Assembly: GCF_040436345.1 (NCBI RefSeq)
Contig: NC_133215.1
Location: 20,529,306-20,593,305, forward strand
Length of the DNA stretch: 64,000 nt
Direction of reading: 5' to 3'
Source of the DNA: Pagrus major
Lineage: Eukaryota > Chordata > Actinopteri > Spariformes > Sparidae
The notes below the pieces were generated by a model, which made no database searches, was not told the origin of the DNA, and was given only the letters and a program-made list of their open reading frames with translations. This document shows positions 56,100-64,000 of this stretch, in pieces. Made by a program: the position numbers and the translations under genes. The stretch's first letter is position 1, and the number at the start of each line of letters is the position of its first letter.

Positions 56100-56302
56100 T
56101 CTGTGTTTCTCCTCTCTTCCGGGTCGTCACCTGTCCTCTGTCCATCAGCACTCAGCATCACTCCTCCTCTCGCGCGCAGCACCAGCAGCATCCACGAGCT
56201 CCTCTCGTGACACGCGCGCTGCTCCCAAACAAACATGGTGCCGTCGAGAGTCACGTCGGGGTAAAACATCCCGAAAGAGGAAGAAGAGAGCAAAAAAAAG
56301 AG
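56100..56302 (+). promoter_or_regulatory. CpG-rich promoter/5' UTR of the rab11fip4-like gene
   Basis: A local rise in CpG (TCTCGCGCGCAGC, GACACGCGCGCTGC, CGTCGAGAGTCACGTCGGGG) in an otherwise AT-rich region, ending at the start codon. No TATA box. A typical housekeeping-type vertebrate promoter. Confidence 0.6.
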
Positions 56303-56455
56303 ATGGATGAAGACTTTATTCGTGAGCAGGAGCATCTGCTGACTTTTGTGAGGAAACTCAAAGAGGTGTTCGACGTGTGTGACGAGGACTCGGACGGTTT
56401 CATCCGCCCTGAACACTTGGTGCAGCTCGGTTCTCAGTTCGGTCAGGCAGAACAG
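56303..56455 (+). CDS. rab11fip4: Rab11 family-interacting protein 4-like, exon 1
   Basis: 51 codons from ATG 56303: M-D-E-D-F-I-R-E-Q-E-H-L-L-T-F then KLKEVFDVCDEDSDGFIRPE and Q-L-G-S-Q-F-G-Q-A-E-Q. FIP4 is a Rab11/Arf effector on recycling endosomes. The first EF-hand loop (D-E-D-S-D-G-F-I-R-P-E-H) keeps positions 1, 3 and 5 but has His at 12. The donor GTGAGA is at 56456 in phase 0. G-x-x-F-G-Q and the next exon match FIP4 better than FIP3. Confidence 0.8.
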
Positions 56456-59400
56456 GTGAGAACATCGTTTCCTGGACACTTTATCGTCCTTTTCACAAAC
56501 GATAGACTACTACAGTGAAGGAAGGTGCTCGGCTATAGCCTGTTGTTTTCTGAAACTTCATAGACAACTGAAACTCGCCTGTCTTCGCCAAGCTACTTCA
56601 CGTTATGTGATGAAAAAGCTGACTCGAAGTTCCACCTTCATTTTGACTCATGATGCATTTTGGGAAGAGCTCATTTGAACCTGCTGCAGAGGAGGTTCAT
56701 AAGTACATGTTTTCAGGTTGGAGCCTTAAAGCAGAAATACATTAGTGTTGTGTCAGAGGCAACAGATCAACATACATAGAAGGGCTGATACAAGGAAACT
56801 GAGCTGATGTGGTAAATCAGGTCAAATCCATTATTATTTCAACTTGGCATAATCCAGCAATAAAAGGGGATGAAGCTGACATGTAAATAATGACTTTGAA
56901 GCAAACTGGCCTAGCAGAGGGCTGCAACTCAATATGAAGAGGGGAGGATAGATAAAGACAGATAAATGTGCGACACAGATACTGGATTTTTGGGGGCAAT
57001 GCTGTTAAGTAGTAAAAACAAAACAAGACAACAACAGCGATATATCAGCCAATATCCTCTATAAACTGAATATATCCATGTACATACATTATTTTGCAAT
57101 GGTCTCACAAATGTGGTAATCAAATTGTGACAACGTGTAGTAATGGAGGCTGGATATTTTAAAGTTTAAAATGACTGGTGGTTTGTTGTACATGCAGAGC
57201 CTACATTTACATTGTACACCTGACCTGTGACCTGTTCAGGACGGGTGTATCCTGCCTCTCACCCAGTCTGTGCTGACTGAGACAGCTTCAGCATCCTGCA
57301 ACTCCTATCAGGATCAGCAGTTTAGAAGATGCTTGGTGTATGAATGTATTTCGGACTGAAAAGGAAATCCAAGTGTGATTTATTGATTTTCTACACACAT
57401 TTTGCTTCACTCAAATCCCTGCTTGAGAATGTTGTTTTTTACCAGGAGAGACTGTCCCAAATCTGAGGCCACACTGTGGTTGTACTGGGCTTTTGCTATT
57501 AGTATTGGTAACTGATGAAACAAACACTAAAATCTGTATGTCATTTGTGGATAATCCAAGCTTAAAAACTCTTTCAGTTAAGTCATTTTTCACTTAAGTT
57601 TTCCCAACAGGCCTTGAATCAGGATACTGTTTGTGGAACATACCCTTGACATATAGATCTTCTTCTGTGATGAATAAGGGTGAATTATTGGCTGTATATT
57701 AGATGTTTTTTTATCAGTGCGTGTGTCACAGCTGACGTGCCTCTCTGTGTCTCACTGCTTGTCAGGGTAATTGAACACTGTCGCTGATTGGCTCCCCAGT
57801 GTTGTGTTGCTCGTCAGCAGGAACATTGTGGAGGCGCTGATTAGCTCTCGGGGGAAGCTTTTCACTGACCTGGGAAATGGGTTGAAGTGGATGCAATTTA
57901 TATCTCAAAGAACTATGTTAGTAGATCCTATGTAGCATAATGCAACACGCTTTACACTCCACAGTGCACCGAATTACCATTTTATTCATTTTTGATTATT
58001 ATTCATACAGGATAACTTTGTTTTAATGATCCAAGAATAGGTATAAGATTCTTATATCGAAACTAATTCAGAATTCACACAACAAAACAAAACATTATAT
58101 ATTTGGTGATGATCATGTGACCTAATTAAGACTGTGTACAGAAAAAACTCATCTATCTGATGTACTGTATGAAGCAGTTTCCTAGTTTCACTGCATGCGT
58201 TGCCCTTTCATGTCATTGTCCTATATGAGCAAATCCCACCGGCTGCTTCGTGACAACCTGACCTACTATTGCGCACAGTAGGTGACACTCTTCTCCCAGT
58301 AGTACAGTCACATGCAAACGTGCACATACGTTCACATAATCCTACAGTAATCCCTCTGTCCTCTTTTCTATGCCCTTTATTTTACCTTTAAAAAGTCAGA
58401 AACCGTTATCTAGACTGTCAACAGTCTTCAACAGGACCGGCTGAGTTATCTGAATCTGTTAAAAATGGGTTTTATCCAAATAGATGAATAGATTAGAACA
58501 GATAGATTTATGTCCTTCATTAACCTCAATTTAAAACACCTCAAAATGCTTTAATCAGCTGTACTACAAATGTGACCGAGTTGCCAGGATAATAGTTACG
58601 AGAACATGAGATGAACTTTGTGAGTGTGTGTGCTATTTGTTGTAATAATACGCAAGGCAGTATTTCATGAATGTTCCTGTAGTACTATGTCTACCTCAGA
58701 TGTTTCTCTAACCTGCAAAAACCCTGAAGTTGTTTCAGCCACAGACCAATGCTAAAATTAGTCCTGTTAAAATTGAAATGGCTGTGGGTAGCTTGCAAAG
58801 AGAGTAATGCATTATTCAGCCATGGTGCAGAGTGCTTAAAGGCAGCAGCTCTCTTCAGTGATGATGTGAATGTGGGTAAGTTCATGAGTCAGGATCTGCA
58901 AGTACTTTGGCCACTTACGATATACATGTGTGTGAGATTGCACATGATGCATGTTACTTTAGTAAACCATCCCACTACCCTCGGTCTTAGCTCAGGTTAA
59001 AAGTTATTTACAGATATTTTTTTTTATTGTGGGCATTTTTGCCTCAGTGAGGGCCTATGGACGATGAAGTTATATTGTCTGTCTATTGGTTTTTCAGTAG
59101 CTCTGTGAATAAGACGTAAATTATTGTCTGTTTTAATGGTTCCCAGAGGAATATTCTCTAATGATTTTTGGGACCACTTTTATCTTGTGTTGTTATTGGA
59201 ACAAAGTTTCCACTATTACTCAAGAATATATCAAAGTGTCATAGGCCCACAAAAGATGATTCCAGTGTATTTTGGACATCTGTGCTTCACCATCAGGCCA
59301 GATGCACATTTACATCTGCTGATCTAATAGGCAGATTGCTTTTACTTGGCTGGGCACAAACTCCCAAACTCTTGATTCTAATGACTTCATACTGTCAATA

Positions 59401-60605
59401 TCTAGACTAACTACTCTAATATTAAAACCACCACTACTGGTATGTTGTCTGACACAAACACTAAGTGCAATGTAATAATAATTGCAGACCCCATTGTGGC
59501 TAAAGGCTGGTTTTCACGATGATAAAGGCAGTAAACTGTCATTTATTGTTGGGGTTGTAATCCTACAATCTTACAATCCTACCCTGTTTGAAAAAAGTTT
59601 CTGTCGATCTGTTTGAGAGAGATAAGTTGGTGTTAATATACAGCGTGGCATGCATGGTGTAGCTCTGCATTTCAAAGACCATACAGAGATGTTTGCATCA
59701 ATAATGAAAAGAGAGGATAGTTGTAGCATGGCAGAATACTCTGTCTTTAAACTATCCTGCTTAATATGGCTATAATGATATAAAACTCTTTACAGCAGTG
59801 TGCAACTCTGAAAGGAGCCTTGGTGCGATGAGTCATGTACTGATGACAGGTTGTACACTTCAGACACCTCTCTGTCCGTGAAACCAACTGGTGTAATGGT
59901 GAAGGTGGGAGGCACAGACCTCACACATGCACACAATCACACTTGTGTGATATCTATACAAGTAGCTGAAGGTTTCTTGAATATCACAGGTATTTTTTCA
60001 ATAGCCTGCTGCCACCGATAGGTGTAACTGGGTTTTTGAACAGACAATAGCCATTTTTTCACAGTAGGCATTTTGAGTTGGTGTTGCAACAAAAGCACAC
60101 CTGTAGCTAATAACACTATCAATGAATGCTCTCTTCTGTTAAGCCAGTGGTATGCCTACATTTGTTGGGGTCTACACACCCAGTTGCTGTTTGTTAAAAA
60201 AAAAAAAAATTGGCTAAATTTTTTTAAATCCGGCCGAAGATCCATGCTATCCGAAGATCCGACCAATGAAAATGTTTTGTCGCACTTGACAGATTTTTGG
60301 GTGCATGTGTGACCAAAATCGGTCCCTGGAGCCCTGATATTGCAAAAGAAAAAGGAAGAAGTTTTTGTACAACAAATTTCTGTCTCCATTGTATGTATGA
60401 TGTTACCGTAACATAAACACTCATACAAAAATGTGAAAAAAAATAACCAGTCTTTCACAGGATATTTATTAATTGCTCTGCAGGACCTGTTTTGTGCTGC
60501 AGGGAACAGTATAACCCATTCATAATTTAGTTTAGTGTGCATGAACAGAACAGAAATGTGTTTGTGCTCTGATAGCCTTCGTGGCGTATCTGTACTTTTC
60601 CACAG
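56456..60605. other. rab11fip4-like intron 1
   Basis: About 4.1 kb, ending TTTTCCACAG. Mostly AT-rich unique sequence with no nested gene or strong repeat recognised. Short frames (for example 58749-59000 and 59124-59410) lack support. Confidence 0.6.
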
Positions 60606-60693
60606 GTGAAGAAGTTGGCAAAATGTCTGGGCCCCGACTGTCATGGGAGGATCAACTTCAAAGACTTCTGCCGTGGTGTCCTCACCATGAAAG
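60606..60693 (+). CDS. rab11fip4: Rab11 family-interacting protein 4-like, exon 2
   Basis: 88 bases reading VKKLAKCLGPDCHGRINFKD then F-C-R-G-V-L-T-M-K. The G-R-I-N-F-K-D-F-C-R-G-V block is nearly the same as in mammalian FIP4. In the second EF-hand loop the first ligand position is Gly (G-P-D-C-H-G) where mammalian FIP4 has Asp, so calcium binding there is doubtful. The donor GTTAGA leaves phase 1. Confidence 0.85.
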
Positions 60694-62741
60694 GTTAGAA
60701 TGAGCTCAAATGTTTCTCCTGAGTACATGATATACTTTCTGTATTTGTTTATGTGTGTGTGACTGACTGGTTCTGGAAGTGTTATAGGTTATATTAGAAG
60801 TAAATCATGAAAGATGATTCTAGTTGCAGTGCAGAGAATTAATAGTTTAAGAGTTGCACATGTTGTGTTGGTTAGATACTCTAAGAAGTAAGTGAGGATT
60901 GTTTGTTTTTATAACTGGGATGAACCAGCCTTTTGCTTTAATATAATGTTACTGTCACTGTCAGTCTGTCAGACAGTGACACAGCACCAGCCCGCATCAA
61001 GTGAATGCCTGTCCGTTTACTCTTGTTTTACCTCGGTGTCTATCACTCTCCTTCTCGGTCATCTTTGCCTTCTCCATCAACGGGAAGCTGAGTTATTCCA
61101 GTCGTTGTCTGACCTCAGGATAGATACCGTGACACAGTGCCCCTTTTCTGTTTTGGCTGATGTGCTTTCTTTTTGCATTACTTAATTTTTCCGTGAAAAA
61201 CCCAGCCCGGTGGCAGAGCGATTAGCATAGTCATAGTGTGACTTATACGCAACCAATCTATATGCAGATGGTGTCATTTTTCTACAGCCATTACACTGTG
61301 CAATATTTACCTTAGAATGATAAATTAAAGCAAACAAGTTGCTTATGCCAACTCATCTTGGCATTGATCTCAGTTGGTATTCTGCACCGACTGATATCTC
61401 TGTTAAACCAGGGCAGATTATCCACTACAGTGGACCCAGGCCACCCAGGACACAGAAAGGGACAGAGCCTGGATACTCCCATTTAGTTATTTTGGAGTAA
61501 ATTGGGTTTAGAGGGTCAGGTAATGATCTGTTACCTCTATAGAGAATTATCCCCTGAATCTGCAGCTCCCTTCAGCACTGCAGAGCTTTTTACGGACTTT
61601 CAGCTCATTGTTATGTGTCCGGCCCGCAACTTTACTGTTTTGGTTCACTGTCACCGCTCTCACAGCATAGTTTTTGGCCACAGCAGGCAGCTGTTTTTTA
61701 CTACAATCGATCTAAAACCCACTGTAGACTTTCTGCTCTGCACCAAACAGCAGACAGACAAATTAGCAGCTGGCTGGTGAACACAGTGGAGCGTTTAGCA
61801 GCTAAAGAGCCAGATATTTCCCGCAGGAGTTAGTTGTGGTGTTGTCACAATACTGGAATTTCTAACTTTGATACAATGCCTTAAAAATATCCATATTCAA
61901 TACCATTTTCGATTTATAGTTTTTTAAACTATTTTAAATATTCAAAATCGACATGTGATATGTTGATATTTTTGATGGAACTAGTCGGTAGAGACCAGAG
62001 ACACAACTCCAAATGAACAATAATGTTGCTTCATAACTATTGGATGTTGAAACGAGCAACTACTGTCAAATAAGTTCAGCTTAAAAGGTGATGATATGTC
62101 AATACTGCGGTCACAGCTTGTTCCCACCACCCTGAAGTGGCCTAAGAATCTGTCAATGCAACTTTCAAGAGAAAGTTTTCATTCCATACATCAGTTTATT
62201 GGGCATTTTGCTGGAGAAAGTTTGGCATATTTTACCTCATGTCAACTTTGTCAACCCTCTCCGTGGTGCAACTTCACAACTGCTTTCCTGTGTGTCTCTC
62301 AACAGATTCGAGTTCTTTAATGATAAAGTGGTTTCAAAAATTACACCACTTATCTGCAGTCTACTGCAAGTTTTATCACAGGGAGTGCTTGTTCCTTTGT
62401 CCTGATATTGACCCACTGTTTTTGAAGTGTTTTGGGTGTATCCGAGAAAAGCTGCTTAGCTACTTTCCTAAATCACACTGGAGAGTCTGGTTGTTGGGGC
62501 TTTTCTTCCAGAACACAATCATGTAGAAAATCAAAGATAACTTGTACTTTACCAGTGATTAGGCTGGTGGATGTGACATTTTTCACTTTCTTCCCTTTTA
62601 AAATTTGCTATTTGTTAGCAAATATGTTATGTGATTAGCAGCAGCATGTACACTTGCTCCATCTTGGATAGGAAATGATTCATTGCTCTGCAGAATCTCA
62701 GACAGTCTGAGAAGAGTCATGCACGCTGTTTTGCTTTGCAG
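60694..62741. other. rab11fip4-like intron 2
   Basis: About 2 kb. A dispersed repeat occupies roughly 61490-61835 (it contains TTAGCAGCTAAAGAGCCAGA and ATTTCCCGCAGGAG, familiar from fish genomes). No other gene. Confidence 0.6.
61490..61835 (+). repeat. Teleost dispersed repeat
   Basis: Ends in GTGGAGCGTTTAGCAGCTAA-AGAGCCAGATATTTCCCGCA. I recall it as common in teleosts. Overlapping frames (61502-61833) are repeat-derived. Confidence 0.5.
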
Positions 62742-62821
62742 GTTATGTCGGGATCATCAAAAAGAAAAGTGTGGCACAGTTCATCAGAGGGCCACATGAA
62801 ACGGCTAAGAGTTTCTATCAG
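62742..62821 (+). CDS. rab11fip4: Rab11 family-interacting protein 4-like, exon 3
   Basis: 80 bases between TTTGCTTTGCAG and GTATGT. In phase with exon 2 it reads G-Y-V-G-I-I-K-K-K-S-V-A-Q-F-I-R-G-P-H-E-T-A-K-S-F-Y-Q and ends in phase 0. The splice sites and frame are strong, but the content does not resemble the mammalian FIP4 segment I remember at this place (G-C-E-E-L-L-K-D), so it may be a fish-specific or alternative exon. Confidence 0.65.
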
Positions 62822-64000
62822 GTATGTTTTTAAAGTGCGTAGTGTGTGCGTGTAGTTTTACACGCCCACAATTCCTGAAATGTCTCACCCCCAACCACCG
62901 TCTCTTTTTCTCAACTGTCTGTCTTGACTTGACACTCATATGATCTCCGCCTAAACTAAATTAAGACAGTTATCTGTATTCATTTTGTGCTGATTACTAC
63001 CAGCAGTGCTGGACATGAAGTGACTAGCTGATTAATTGTAATACAGCCAGAAAGTCCTTGACAGCTTCCCTTTGAACTCCCTCTTTATTTATTCTTTATT
63101 TTAGTTTTACAGTCCAATTATGCACATGTGAGCAGTTGTTGGAGGGGACTTTGAGCATGATGTAATTTGTTTATACCACAGTTCAGAAGATATGATATGA
63201 TGTCAGTCCCAGGTCCTACAATAATGACACAGGAAATCATTTTCACTAATCAATAGAAGAAAATGTGCTAAGTGCTCATCATTGGTAACTGTCAATATAG
63301 GACGAGTTAGACTGTGTCCTGTAGGCAGTTTGATCATGAATGTATCAGCCATGTTAAGAGTCACAATGACAGCACCAATACATTAAAAGTCGGTGTTGCA
63401 TGTACTTCGCCTTTCTGTCCACTAGGTGGTAGTGTTGAGCTGCAGATGAAACATATACAGCAGAAACGTAGATGACATACAGCATACCAGGAGCACTTAC
63501 ACAGTACAATCATCCCAGATGAGTTCTTGGATTAGTTCATTTGTGCTCCTTAATGTCATATTTTGGCTTTTAAATTCTCATGGTTAGAAAATAAACAAGT
63601 TAAACATAAAGGTTTTCCTCATGCTATTGTCTGCCAAGAAAGTTCCTAAAATTTTCTGTTAGGTTTTTCAGGTGGACGGTTTTTATAGATGTAGTAATTT
63701 CATCTTATTGCCACACAGTATTGTCTCATTTCTCCATCTGACATCTGGGAACGCTGTGATAATTGGTTCGTTACATCATAGTCTGAGAAGAAAGATCCCA
63801 CAGTGTTACATGTGACATATTTCATGAAGTTCAGCAGCTATCTCTTGGGAAATTTAAAACTTTGTACAATAGCACAACATTAAAAAGATGGGTACTCTGC
63901 ATAGCAACAAAGTCAAGTAAATGTCAGCTTAGGGAAGTATAGGGAAGTTAAGAGTCTTTTACTGCAAGTGGTTCAGTATTATGTTTCATTATACCAATGA
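62822..64000. other. rab11fip4-like intron 3 (continues beyond the window)
   Basis: Intron sequence to the window's end. The coiled coil and Rab11-binding C-terminus of the protein must lie to the right. Nothing else recognised. Confidence 0.6.

Larger units (their letters stand above)
52861..56302. other. Intergenic DNA, divergent promoter region of the Ig receptor and rab11fip4-like genes
   Basis: Next to the receptor start is a CT-rich stretch (52890-52960) and a PU.1-like site at 53020-53032. 53050-54840 is AT-rich with no supported gene. TTAA MITE copy C is at 54847-55355. The right end is the promoter and 5' UTR of the rab11fip4-like gene. Confidence 0.5.

Noticed and set aside
1-64000. 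tRNA, rRNA or CRISPR features
   Set aside because: I looked for B-box-like words, rRNA cores and spaced direct repeats and saw none. The tandem repeats present are a minisatellite and microsatellites.

Overview
The window is ordinary nuclear DNA from a ray-finned fish, most likely a percomorph teleost. It has vertebrate genes with small exons and GT-AG introns, long AT-rich introns, many (CA)n/(GT)n tracts, and several dispersed repeat families that I recognise as typical of teleosts. There is no sign of prokaryotic, organellar or CRISPR DNA. I ran no database search: gene names rest on remembered family motifs and on reading frames that join across splice sites.

Layout, left to right. (1) 1-4195, plus strand: the 3' part of a paralemmin gene (palm3 preferred), two small exons and a large final exon ending in a CaaX motif. 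(2) 7504-27138: nine copies of a secreted lipocalin-like gene related to alpha-1-acid glycoprotein, the tributyltin-binding proteins and the pufferfish saxitoxin/tetrodotoxin-binding proteins. Eight are intact and one is a pseudogene; copies 2 and 3 are inverted. Every intact copy is one uninterrupted exon of about 188-211 codons. Most have a TATA box 21-29 bp downstream of a C/EBP-like box. (3) 31317-37733, plus strand: a MISP/AKAP2_C-family gene (misp3 preferred) in three coding exons. Paralemmin and MISP/AKAP2 genes are also neighbours in mammals (PALM-MISP, PALM2-AKAP2, PALM3-MISP3), so the lipocalin cluster sits inside an old gene pair. (4) 37734-47833: gene-poor, repeat-rich DNA. (5) 47834-52860, minus strand: a three-Ig-domain type I membrane receptor assembled here from ten exons; its 3' end was not found. 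(6) 56303-64000, plus strand: the first three coding exons of a rab11fip4-like gene, which runs off the window.

The genes do not form an operon-like unit. The coherent system is the lipocalin array: secreted, N-glycosylated ligand carriers that appear to share one compact promoter design and are still duplicating (copies 4 and 6 differ at about 15 of 615 coding bases). Between genes there are inverted-repeat DNA transposons (several flanked by TTAA), a nested retroposed insertion with a 14-bp target duplication, one probable solo LTR fossil, a perfect 64-bp palindrome and a degenerate minisatellite.
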